This document shows, piece by piece, positions 1-10,844 of a stretch of DNA of 64,000 bases (position 1 is the stretch's first letter; each line of letters begins with the position of its first letter). A program made the translations under genes and the position numbers. The stretch is from Polytrichum commune (Eukaryota > Streptophyta > Polytrichopsida > Polytrichales > Polytrichaceae): the NCBI GenBank assembly GCA_950295325.1, contig OX485806.1:23684001-23748000 (forward strand). The letters run 5' to 3'. The notes below the pieces were generated by a model, which worked only from the letters and a program-made list of their open reading frames with translations, made no database searches and was not told the DNA's origin.

Positions 1-2016
1 GTCAACCACGACGAATGGACGTCACAACAACTCCCACTCACAAACAACATAGACATCCACATCATAGCAACCATCCCACCACACACTATACAATACAACC
101 CCACACCAGAATGGCCCCAATACTACCAACATACGGAACCATCACTCACATCCATCATATATATACACAACCAAGAGAATCCAACAATAAACTCTCAAAC
201 ACCACATGAACTACAAGGAATACTCAAGAAGATAACAAACATACATATAGACATTAACCCGATCAAGCCTACAATCCCACACTACAATGTTAAATTCTCC
301 AATGCATGGAAAAACGCCCCCAAAATCAACACCATTACTCATAACCACACCACACCAACATCACCCCTGCCCACCCCTGCCCACCACATACAACCACATC
401 CATCCCCTCAAATACCCACCACAACAATGTATATACACGGATGGCTCATTCATCCCACCCTCCCAGAACTCCGAAGGCCAAATAGTGGGCAATATTGCAG
501 GCTCAGGGGTATATAGTCCATACAAGAATACCCGAATTTCGGAAAGATTACATGGCTACCCAAATATCCTAAGAGTAGAGCTCAACGCAATACTCATTGC
601 AACTCAAAATATATACACAACACACAACAAGATACATACATATTCACAGATAGCCTCAACAACACATATTTAATCAAGAACCATATACAACACCCAACAT
701 CCCAACACCATCACCCAAATAAATTACTCATAGCAGCCATCGTACGACAAATATATTGGACCTCAAACACAATCTACATACACAAAGTAAGAGCACACAC
801 GGGCATTAGCGGCAACGAAATAGCGGACACACTAGCCAACGAAGGAACACTAAAAGAGAAACTAGACACAACCCCACACATACACATAGCCCACACTACC
901 CCCTACTGGCTAGCAAGTTGCCCAACAGCCACACACGACGGAGCCATACGCAACTTAAGAACATTCATAACAAAAACACATGAAAATCAAGAAGCCACAC
1001 TAGCCAAAAGTAAATTCTCATATGTTGACAAATGGCTCTCAAACGAACGAATCAACCAAAAACTCTCCAACCACTTCTGGAAAAATACAAATATCCCAGA
1101 TACCCAAATTACCCAAACTCTAAAATTTAGATACGCCCAATACATGGGTAACCATAGGAAAAATATTTTATGGCCCCTCACCTTCCCAAACCCAAATTGC
1201 ACACTTTGTCGCAATAACGACAGAGACACGTGGCCACACTTACTATCAACATGCGAGCACTCGTATCTCAAAGGATTAAGAATTGCAAGACACAACAAAG
1301 TAACACATCTCATTACCCACACACTACAAGCCAACAAAAATACCAAATTCTACACCTTGACAAACGTTGGTAACCTAAACAACCAACCCCAGGACCCCAC
1401 AGTTCTAGAATGGCTCCTAAAATGCACATGCCCTCAACACCCCTGCCAATGCCACGCCAAATTAAGACCCGACATCCTTTGCATAATTGGCGCCCCCAAT
1501 CAAACACAAACACCTATCTCACCCTCCACAAATTACACGGTACAATTCATAGAATTTACCTACTGCCATGACAGATTCCCGGAGCAAGCCATAACACACA
1601 AACACACCAAATACGACCCTCTAATCCACAACGTACAAAATACTGGATGGCAAACCAATCCCCTCATCACAATCACTGCTGGAGTAAGAGGGGCCATCCA
1701 TGAACACTCTATCGAACAACTCCACAAACTTAAAATCTCAAGGTCTAGCATTAAAACACTCATGAAGAACTTACACCAAAATGCCATCAAATACCTCACC
1801 TACCTAGTCCTAAACAAAAGGAAACTTGATAACAAACAAATCCCTGTCCCCCCTCCCAAGAGAGAAATTGACCTAAGTTACACCACTGGAGCCCACCTCC
1901 CAAAGAGGCATAACGCCCCATACTGCATCATGGGTAACATGATCAGTATCGGGCTAACGGGCTCCCATTCATGCCGGTACATGGTACAGGCGTTATTTTT
2001 TCTTTTCTTTTCTTAA
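1..2016 (+). mobile_element. 3' part of a LINE with RNase H, CCHC knuckle and RLE-type nuclease domain
   Basis: The reading frame enters from the left edge of the window and ends with a TAA at 2014-2016. RNase H motifs are visible in order: YTDGS (about 430), RVELNAI (about 570), FTDSLN (about 645) and AHTGISGNEIADTLANEG (about 795-848). A zinc knuckle follows at 1198-1254 (C-X2-C-X9-H-X4-C). A second Cys cluster (CTCPQHPCQC, about 1423-1452) runs directly into RPD at 1465-1473, and about 80 bases later comes FIEFTYCHD. The PD...E...K spacing resembles the restriction-like endonuclease of R2-superclade LINEs. The main frame (frame 1) is open from the edge to about 425 and again from about 635 to the stop. 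The RNase H segment between lies in frame 2, so there are two compensating frameshifts. The sense strand is strikingly poor in G. The reverse transcriptase would lie upstream of the window. Clade assignment (R2-like, Dualen-like or other) is inference. Confidence 0.85.
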
Positions 2017-2312
2017 GTCTCCAGACTCCGATTCATAAGTCTAGTGACCACATAAGGCCCTCATTCCTACCTCGGTCCTTATCTCCTACCAACACTTTTA
2101 GAATGAGGATGCAAGAATGTACATGACATCATTCTGCTCATACTGCAACTGTGAGAATTTGCACTTTGTGTGCTCTTAAGAGTCTTAAAGGAAGAAATGG
2201 AAATGCCGAAATTCTGCCCTAGTAATTCCCACCACATTCTCACTTTTTACATTTGCAACCATGAAAAGTGAAACTACAGGCTACAGTTGGGCCCACCCAA
2301 CTGGCACTACCT

Positions 2313-2730
2313 CTACATTAATTTTATTTATTTATTTAAGGTCATATGATATTTTATGTCACTCTGGTAACTTTTCTAGCAACACTTCTTACGATTGAGT
2401 TCACAAATAATAACGCCATCCCAACTTACTTTGAATCCATCCAAATGTCAATTAATGAAACAAAGTTTGGTATATTCTACATCTTCACATGTCAGTAATG
2501 ATATTCTGTCATGGATGATTGACGTTTGGACCGAAAAACCACTTAGTAAGTAAGCGCACGATTTTTACAACATTGCAAATCTATAATGCCCACTTTTGTT
2601 TACAAAAAATAAGAAAAATAATGTTGGGTGTACAATTAGGGTTGGCGACACTACATGGGCCGGCTTACAATTAGTATTGAGCAAGACAGATAGAATTGGT
2701 GGCGCTAAATACAATACTTGGTGGTGTAAT
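2313..2730. mobile_element. MITE-like element, family B (copy 1)
   Basis: The left end reads CTACATTA and is followed by a stretch with GTCATATGATATTTTATGTC. The right end holds GGCGCTAAATACAATAC and then GTGTAA. The same inner and outer sequence recurs at 42405-42783 in the same orientation and at 4275-4701 in the opposite orientation. No coding sequence is present. Boundaries are approximate because the terminal repeats are worn. Confidence 0.5.
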
Positions 2731-3687
2731 TTTGTGAGATACTTAGCAGTTAACGTATAATATTGCAAAATGTTGTCTTCTTACTGATGTCCACATGGCT
2801 GTTACTGATAACAAAAGTTGAAAGAGCCATAGCCACAACCTTCAAGTTCTTTCCATGCGTGAAGCAGCTCATGAAGCATGATGATATCGAGCATGTATAA
2901 ATTAACATAAACCACGATCATTCAACTTGACATGAAGTAAATTACGTGTGTTAGCTAGGAGGCTAAACTAATCAATGGACCAGATTGGCACGAGCTCAAA
3001 TTATGACTCCATGAATTACAACAATCTCAAAAGAATGGAGGACGATGAAGGTCAACCTTCTGACACACAAAAAGGAAGATGGACTGGAATCGACACTGAT
3101 TCTCGACACTCTCAGTAGAGAAACCGGATAATTTCCTAGCTTCTAGGAGGTGGCTCGGATTTTTCAATTTCTACCCGGAAGTGGGACTATTGGTTGATAT
3201 CCCCCATTTCCTACTATATTCAGGCAATTAGCCAACATTTATTTTTTCATTTATCTAATTTTTTAAATGTCTAAAATGGGGCCGGTTTTGTATTTGGTGG
3301 TGAATTTTAATTCCCTCTCCATTTTTTTCCCTTTAAATTTCATTGTCATTCATTCCTCTTTTTTTTTCTTTTCAAGTGTTCGGGGTTAAAGAATGTTGGC
3401 ATCAACTCTCTGGTTTTTTTTTTTGGTCTAAATAGTATCCTTAGCACGAGTTGAAACTGGCAAAGCCCCTACCATCTTAGGGCCAAGGATGTAGCCTTAA
3501 GAAAATACAAGATCCACAAAGGGTCCAAGTATTTTCTAGAGGCTAGTTAGTATTGAAAGTCACGAAATATGCATGCCACTATTATTAGTATCAACTACCC
3601 CAAACGAACAAGACACACCACTCACACTCGGTGTATTAGGAGAATTCAAATAAGAAGAGGGATTAGCATACAAAAAACAGTACTTAC
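2731..3687. other. Intergenic stretch, nothing recognised
   Basis: No gene, RNA or repeat was recognised here apart from short homopolymer runs (for example T-runs near 3362 and 3414). Longer open frames are absent. Confidence 0.5.
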
Positions 3688-3844
3688 TGTAATTCTTCCA
3701 AAGTGGGACAGCGTCACTAATAATGTCATCTATCCCCTCATCTGACCCTTCCAAGGCAATTCGTAGCATTGCCTCAAGATTCTTGTTTTGACTCTCACAT
3801 AGATACAGACTAACTCGATCACTCAACCGTTTCAACTTCAACAC
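3688..3844 (-). CDS. Possible exon of an unrecognised protein
   Basis: On the minus strand an open stretch reads KRLSDRVSLYLCESQNKNLE, then an acidic segment (EGSDEGIDDIISDAVPLWK) ending NYS. It stops exactly at a canonical donor (ACA followed by GTAAGTA, GT at 3687-3686). The amino-acid composition looks protein-like, and the splice donor supports an exon, but I do not recognise the family. Just beyond it (about 3805-3900) a 40-base stretch is repeated in tandem, followed by telomere-like heptamers. It could be a chance open frame or a piece of a decayed gene. Confidence 0.25.
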
Positions 3845-3902
3845 TCATAGAAGCACAGGATCACTCGATCATTCAACCGATTCAACTTCACCACTCAGAC
3901 AA

Positions 3903-3920
3903 CCCTAAACCCTAAACCCC
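3903..3920. repeat. Short interstitial telomere-like repeat (CCCTAAA)n
   Basis: Two and a half units of the plant telomere heptamer: CCCTAAACCCTAAACCCC. The same motif (telo-box, AAACCCTA) is known as a promoter element of plant translation genes. Here it lies about 60 bases upstream of the possible minus-strand exon, so either reading is open. Confidence 0.5.
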
Positions 3921-4274
3921 AAAGTCAGCAAGGCAATGGTAACATCAACTATGCATAGTCTTAAAAACAAATCCTAAAAAGTATATCTCCGGTTGGCTGC
4001 TCGCCGTGAAAAATGCCTTTCAATCGGTAATTTGCCATGGATACTCCTAGGGTAGCTTGCCTAACTATCATCATTTTTTTTTCTTACAATCAACCCATTT
4101 CCGAAAACCTTGATTTTTCTTCCAGAACCCCTTCCTAAACATTTCTATTTCATTCGGAAATTCTCAAAATCAACTGGCTATCTTGAAACTAATTGCCGGC
4201 ACTCCCCGTTCATTGCTTCGGCCAATATCAATTTGTCATTCTATTGAGCCGAGAGTGGGGAATTTTGTTGCATA

Positions 4275-4701
4275 CTACACTCATAATATATTGTATATAG
4301 TGTCACCAATTCTATTTGTCTCGCTTAATACTAGTTGTAAACTGCCACCACGACTGCCACGTGTCACTAATACTAAATGTAAACCAAACATTATTTGTCA
4401 TTCCATGTTAAAAAAAAACATTTGGGCATTATAGATTCACAATGTCACAATTATTATCACTTACTTAAGTGACTTTTTATCCAACTTTTAACCATCCATG
4501 ACAATATTTCATTACAAATTTGTTAGAGGCAGAATATATGAAACTTTCTTTCAATGAATGGTATCATGGATTTCATCCAAAATTTGATCATCTGTGATAG
4601 TACTTGCAAACTTATTCATATGAAGTGTCGTAAGAAAAGTGACCACATTGAATTGTGACATGAAATACCATATTCAACACTAAATACGACGTTTAGTGTA
4701 G
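4275..4701. mobile_element. MITE-like element, family B (copy 2, inverted)
   Basis: The left end starts CTACACTCATAATATATTG followed by TATATAGTGTCACC. The right end reads ACACTAAATACGACGTTTAG and then TGTAG, giving inverted ends CTACA...TGTAG. Internal sequence matches family B at 2313-2730 and 42405-42783, in reverse orientation. There is no coding capacity. Confidence 0.55.
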
Positions 4702-7611
4702 CTAGTGTACCTCTCTTGAGTGGAGGAGAGGTTATGCTTGTGGGTGATTAAATCCCATTTCCCCATGATGAACGCATAGTTTTAAAGTTTGATACAAAGA
4801 ATGTTTTTCACATGGGTTCAAATGCAAAAGTAGGAGGAAGAGAGTGTTTGTTGATACTCATACATGGGGGAAACGAGTTAGATGCAAGTAGTCTTCAAAA
4901 TATTAGTGGGGATACCTTGGCAATTATAAATCGTCAAAATAGGCTAGTAAGAATACTAGTGCATCAAGTAACACTAACTATGAATGTGGTTACACTGTCA
5001 CTAGTGGTCGTTGTGGTCCACGTCACAATTTTAAAATTGGTATGGAATAATTTGATAGTCTATAGGTAATTTCAAAAAATGACCAACATAATAGTCTAAT
5101 AAGTAAATGTATCATTATTCAACTAGAAAATAAATTTCATGAGGTTTCATAAACATGTCAATGATGAATGTCAAGGGACCATTTGGTGGATGTGCCATGT
5201 TTCCTAAGAAAGAAGTTTGTAATACATGTTTCTTTCTAGCATAAGTCTTTTTAAGTAGCACATCTAATCACAATGATGTCATTATATATATATATATATA
5301 AGAATAAGACAAATGATATAATTTTTGTATTACCAAAATACATTCAAGGCTGATGCCATTGGGATCTAGCAGAGAGGGCCGGGAAAATCTCTAATGTGTA
5401 CATGATGGAACCACAAAACACTAAGAAAAGTAAACACCCTAATCATGTTCAATGAGACCCACATTAGCCTAGTGACATAATAAAGCTAACCTTCCATAAA
5501 GTCAATAGACTTGCATACGTTGCCTTATAAGTGAAGGTAACAAAGAGCATTTCTAGAAGCACGGGGCTAGCACTTCACAAGAATTAGAAACTACGTGTGG
5601 TCAAAGATAAGGTTTATTATTATTATTGATGGTATCAAACGAATTGAAGTGATCTCAAAATAAAATAGGCACTAGGGTGCAAGCACGGTAAAGTGGACTT
5701 ATCTTGATCCCTACCTAGTGTTCAGTGAAAGTGATTCAAAACTATACACTAGCTTTGAATTTTGTGAAGAAAAAATCATAGACATTTTTAAAACATATTG
5801 ATCTGCAAAGCCAAGCAAATTACGATGACAAAAAAACTTCAAGAAAAGTCTACATTTTAGAATTGGTGCAAGTGGTGTGCAAATAGGTGATATTGAACAA
5901 GTGACTGTTAAAAATTTGTTTAAATTACAATAAAATTACATTGAATTGATGGTTTTCCACAAAGTCTTGAGATGAATCAGATGCCCTCATGTAGATAATA
6001 AACTCAAGAAATATGAAAGAAAACTCCAACTTCAAAATATTTAAGGTCATGAAATCTACATCCAAACCATACTCAACCATTTGCTTTTGAGCATCACTTT
6101 TAATGATAAGTATTGAAGATCTCAACTTGATTTTCTACATTTGAGTAGTCAACACAACAACAAAGGTCATCATGAAAAGAAATCCAATTTAAACAACGCT
6201 TTGCTACTACTTTTAGGCGTTGACCAAAAAAATTATGGTTTTAGTATACTGGAACACTTTTTTGGTCCACTTAACCATGCTTTCACCCACCACACAATAT
6301 GTGACTTTGACTTCTAGAAAAATAGGTTGTTATAAATTTTATGAAATTAAGTTCATATCATTTCTAAGGCACCATGATATAAAACATTACAAAAGGGTTA
6401 TAGTGTGTACACTCCCCTGTCCCGCCCATAGTGGATGAAAAAGTGTTGATGGATGAGAAGTGGCTAAAGAACATTGGATGGCATGTCTAGGGTTTAGGTG
6501 TGGAGGAGACTTTGCATTCTAAGAGTATTGGCTTGCATTCTAAGAGTATTAGGTTTGCATTATGAGAGTTTGGTGTTGTGAACGGTGAGATTAGTTTACG
6601 ATCCTTGACATTCCTTACGCTCAAGCCTACTAGCATGATCATTGCAAATTCTCTTCAATTTCGAGGTGGGTTTTGATTCATGTGGTGGAGGAGACTTTGC
6701 TTTCTGAGGATATCGGTTTGCGATATGAGAGTATTAGGTTTTCATTTCACAATGATTCCATTTGTGAGCTTAAATTTTACTTTTTCAACTGATGTATATA
6801 CCCTTGAGAAAGAAGATGTTTTAGCCTTGGACGAGTTTGTCGCAAATTGTCAATAGCAAAACCAATAAGACAAAGTCGGTTGTCTTTTTCGCAGTATTAG
6901 TGGATGTGTTTGACATCGGTTTGGATTTTTGGTGCAATTCATGGGTTCTTAATGAATCGTTAGCAATTTTTGTGTTTGGATGTTGCAACTGCACAAACTT
7001 GTCAATGGTGAGCTTGCAATTTTGGAGGACAAGTTGATGGTTGGCGCCGTGGTTTCATCTCTGGTGTGTTGCGACCATGAAGGGGAGATGAACCCTTGTG
7101 TATGGGTGACACTAGAACAACGAATGGTTTTCTAGAGGTATTAACCGTAAGTCTTCATAGTGTATTGATCTATATAATCTTTAATTTTATGAAGTTGTTG
7201 TGCTTGCTTTCGTAGTATTTTCTACTAGTTCTATGTGACTAGTTTGTGCAGTTGGGTTGCATTGCAATCAACACCTTTGTTGGAGAGAGGTCCTTCAATT
7301 GTTGAAGATGTCACCTATGGATTAGGAGTAGCCCTTGCACTTTAAGAAAGACTCGAAATGGAACCTTGTTGTGAACAATCTACGTCACGTTTTTTGGATG
7401 AGGAAATGTGAAGATCACAAAACCAACATGTAATTATACCTCAAAGATATCAATCTAAGGTTTTTTTTTTTTTGGGTTATTTTTTCCCCCCGTTATTGAG
7501 CAGATCATGATTGAGTTTGGTCTTAACTTCACACCCGCATACGAATGAACCGCCTCTCCTACTAGGGGCCTCCTCCTCCCACCAACGGAGGGGCCTTGGC
7601 CCCGAGTGGCT
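4702..7611. other. Gene-poor stretch
   Basis: Nothing recognisable as a gene. It contains an (AT)n microsatellite near 5284-5301 and a short direct repeat near 6520-6560 (GCATTCTAAGAGTATT twice). Small open frames here (up to 85 codons) show no family signature. Confidence 0.5.
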
Positions 7612-8011
7612 CGTTCTTTCTACCTTGGCCCATTTCTATCTATCTATCCATCTATCTATCTTGACCAGATACTGCATAAATGTGTCTTTGAAATTCATCA
7701 CATCAACAACAACTCATTCAAAAGTGTATTTTATTCATCACTAGAGTTGCGTTCTTGTGTGCTCATTGTCACATGCATCCAAAGTTCTTAAGAGATTGCC
7801 TTCAAATAGGTTGCTCGTAAAGCAACATGAAATGAAATGAATTAAACTAATGAACTGAAAAATACTACAGTGCATTATATAAACAGGTGAGTCCTAATAT
7901 GGTGCTAAAAGTCTCTTCTTTTTATTGAAATTGGTGCATATATGTGGTTTTATTTCCTTAATTATTAACTTCAGCTTGTATGGCTACCACTTATCCTCCC
8001 TACACTATCCA

Positions 8012-8227
8012 AATTAAAAGACCCTTCATGTGCTTAAATTTTTTTACGGAAAGCTCAAACTATGAGCAAGTTCATTAGAAGATAAATGTGATCGAGTTCA
8101 TGAGATTTCAACATCATTAGATTTAGACACGATATAACATGAACTCGATCACATTTATCTTCTAATGAACTTGCTCATAGTTTGAGCTTTCCGTAAAAAA
8201 ATTTAAGCACATGAAGGGTCTTTAATT
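8012..8227. repeat. Near-perfect inverted duplication (about 90-bp arms)
   Basis: Arms at 8012-8102 and 8139-8227 are reverse complements with very few differences, separated by a 36-base spacer. Copy B (around 17685-17800) has only one orientation of this segment, so copy A gained the inversion after the duplication. The arms hold the sequence beginning AGACCCTTCATGTGC. Confidence 0.85.
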
Positions 8228-8801
8228 GGGGTTATTATGTTGATGTTGTTGTTTGATGATTTTGTCCCCACAAGTGCACATCCCAAACATTTAAAGTTGT
8301 GGTTTGTCCAACAATGCTTACATGTCAGTTATCTGGAGGTCACCAAGTTGGGTGTGGAAAATTGTCCACGGCAACATGGGTTTAATTCATGAAGGCTAGA
8401 AATATGGTACAATGGGGAGAAATGGAAAAAGTCTCATATTATCGCCATAGGCTACCCTCAAAAGTAGTCCATTATGTAATTATTGTATGTGATTAAGGGT
8501 CTCGGTATTTTCTTGGGGAGATTCTTCTAGACTACAATTCCATGTGATGACAACGGATGGATCCAAGGGTTAGGGTGTGGATTGCAATGGCGATGTTGGA
8601 TTTCAAAGACGACTAAAATTGTCTTGATAAATTTTGCCTATACTCTTGAATGTTGACATGCGGCCAAGTTGTTTGTTGGGGGAGAGGGAATCAATGATTG
8701 ACATATTTGAAAATACTGTTTTGTGTTTAAGTTATAGGGTATGCTTTGATGCTCTATAAATGTATATGCAATTTCCAATTCCCCTCTTTAAAATGCCCAT
8801 C

Positions 8802-8832
<31 letters not shown>

Positions 8833-9443
8833 AAGGGGGAAGATATATAGGTAAATACTAGTGTTGGATTGGTATTGCCTTTCATTTTATACCATTTGGG
8901 TATCTATAATGACGATTCCATACTTTCTGATGGGTATGGGTATGGGTAATTTTGTTTTTAATATAGTTCGGTTCTATGTACCATGCAAGCACTTTCATGC
9001 CTAGTTAAAAACACCCTAATATTAATATGATTTAGAATGGTATTGACCCAAATAATAACTCGAGTATACAGAGATTATCTCAGCTAGACATACCCACCAA
9101 ATTTCAATATTTTGACTCGTATTACAACTTTGATACCCACATGTAGGTTCTTTAATAGCATCATTGATATTGACTATTGACACCATGCATTAACCTATAT
9201 ACCGTTCCAACATTGGTAAATACCACCCCATGGCCCAATCAAACACCCTTTGATTGCATGTGATCCCTACCTTTAAAGCTAGGTGACCTCCTGTAACAAA
9301 CCTCCCACATGTGTGCCACCGACTTTCACAATCTTCATAATAACAACTATCAATCAAAATGGTGAGTTGATTATACTCAATTTATTTTCTTAATAACCTC
9401 TAAGTACAATCATAGACCAATTGTATCTTGGTCTAAGCTCAAC

Positions 9444-9888
9444 CCCGGGTACGCAACTCCCATATTATACGCAGGGGGCATCGTATTAAAAACGGCTTAG
9501 AGGACGGCTTTTGTAAAAATTATATCAAATTAAAATGATCAAAAAGTTGGGTGAAGACCAAATTAAATAAAATGAGATGGAAAAAAAGTTACCTCCCATT
9601 AAAATTATAAGTCATTCACAATGTTAAAATTTTATTAAAAAGTCCAAAAAGTTGGGTAGTTTGACCTATGGTACATGTATTAAAAAAATCATATAATTAG
9701 GTTTTTAATGAAATTATATGCTTCAAAATATATTCATTTCCTATATATAATTACATTTTTGGATTCCTTGTTAGAAGGGCTACAAGGGTTTCCTACGTTA
9801 AAACAAATTGTATCACTCAATATTGGACTAAAACGCATTATAAGTGATTATAATCAGGACCATATAATACGGGAGTTGCGTACCCGGG
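9444..9888. mobile_element. MITE with 8-bp target duplication (hAT-like size)
   Basis: The element is 445 bp and starts CCCGGGTACGCAACTCCC. The right end is its reverse complement, with about 25 bases of inverted repeat and few mismatches. It is flanked on both sides by AGCTCAAC (9436-9443 and 9889-9896), an 8-bp target site duplication. Copy B of the host repeat has the uninterrupted site (AAGCTCAGCCACCC), which confirms an insertion. There is no coding capacity. Confidence 0.85.
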
Positions 9889-9913
9889 AGCTCAACCACC
9901 CAACCATAGGAGA

Positions 9914-10410
9914 CACGGGTAGATCACTCTAAGGCATTTTTGTGCACCACGTGCGGCTGGGATTTTTTTGTTTTGGGGCTATTTACTTTCAAGGGCTGAA
10001 TTAAAGCCTCCCTATAATTACTTAAATTTCAAAAAATGGCCCAATTGTTTGCACCCTTCCATTACTTATATTGTCCAAGTGACTGCAATTTTTTGTACTC
10101 TATATTCCTTTTAAGTAATTTTGGACAGACGGAAATCCCAATTATCATCCATCCCCGTGAGTCCTAAACCCATTTACATACCATACTAAACATACCTTCT
10201 AGGATCCTTATCTTCAGCCCCTATATTTATTTTACAAAAAATAATGGCCTACGTTTTATATCCATCTAACTTACTTATAATGGGATTGTCTACATTTAAT
10301 GGCCCCTTCATTATTTGGAATTCCTTTATAATTTTTATTTCAAATGATTTTAATCCTCTCTATATTATGCCGCACGTCGTTTTTAAAATGCACTAAGTGA
10401 TCTACCCGTG
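9914..10410. mobile_element. MITE with 8-bp target duplication, CA...TG ends
   Basis: The 497-bp element begins CACGGGTAGATCACT and ends AGTGATCTACCCGTG. It is flanked by the 8-bp duplication ATAGGAGA (9906-9913 and 10411-10418). Copy B of the host repeat carries the empty site (CAGGAGAGAGAC). Subterminal GCACCACGTGCGGC and GCCGCACGTCG extend the inverted ends. The 8-bp duplication and CA/TG termini fit the hAT superfamily; no transposase is present. Confidence 0.85.
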
Positions 10411-10564
10411 ATAGGAGAGAGACAAAACATCCTCTCTCCTCCATTGAGCTTCCTCTTATGCCAAAGGCACTATTTTTTACTTGCTATCTTTAGTTTTATT
10501 ATGAATCTTCTATCTTTGGTTCTTCTAGAACCTCCTTCCAACTTTAAACCTAATCACATTATTT

Positions 10565-10838
10565 CAATCGGAATTGTCTAATTCCATCTTTATTCATTCA
10601 TCCATACTTCTAGTTGGAATTGCCTAATTCCAACTTGATTCATCTATCCAACAAGAGTTGCCTAACTCCAATGAATAACATCCATCCGTTGGAAGTTGTC
10701 TAACTCCGATTCATATCTTCTAGTTGAAGTTGTCTAATTCCAACACATAGATCTTCCAGAGGGAGGTGTTTAACTCCCATTTGGAGGAGTTTAACTTCAA
10801 CGCAAAGATCTTCCACTCGGAGTTGTCTAACTCCTATC
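10565..10838. repeat. Array of short palindromes, copy A
   Basis: About eight hairpin-forming units spaced 35-45 bp, for example GGAATTGCCTAATTCC, GAGTTGCCTAACTC and GGAGTTGTCTAACTCC. Each unit has a 6-7 bp stem and a 4-base loop of the type GTCT or GCCT. The stem sequence drifts from unit to unit, but base pairing is largely kept. The same array is present in copy B at about 19762-20028. Confidence 0.75.
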
Positions 10839-10844
10839 ATCCTC

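Larger units (their letters stand above)
7612..10844. repeat. Large dispersed repeat, copy A
   Basis: This block is collinear with 17192-20035 (copy B), in the same orientation. Both begin at TTCTTTCTACCTTGGCCC and end at GTCTAACTCCTATCATCCTC. Copy A is longer because it carries two inverted-repeat insertions (9444-9888 and 9914-10410). It also has a rearranged segment at 8012-8227. Similarity stays high by eye along the whole length. No open frame is conserved, so it may be a segmental duplication or an unclassified element. The DUF639 locus lies between the two copies. Confidence 0.8.

Noticed and set aside
287-673. Separate small gene starting at 287
   Set aside because: The ATG is incidental; the coding content (TDGS and VELNAI) is the RNase H segment of the surrounding LINE.
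10565-10838. CRISPR-like array
   Set aside because: Units are short, variable palindromes with irregular spacing in a plant nuclear context, without conserved repeats, leader or cas genes.
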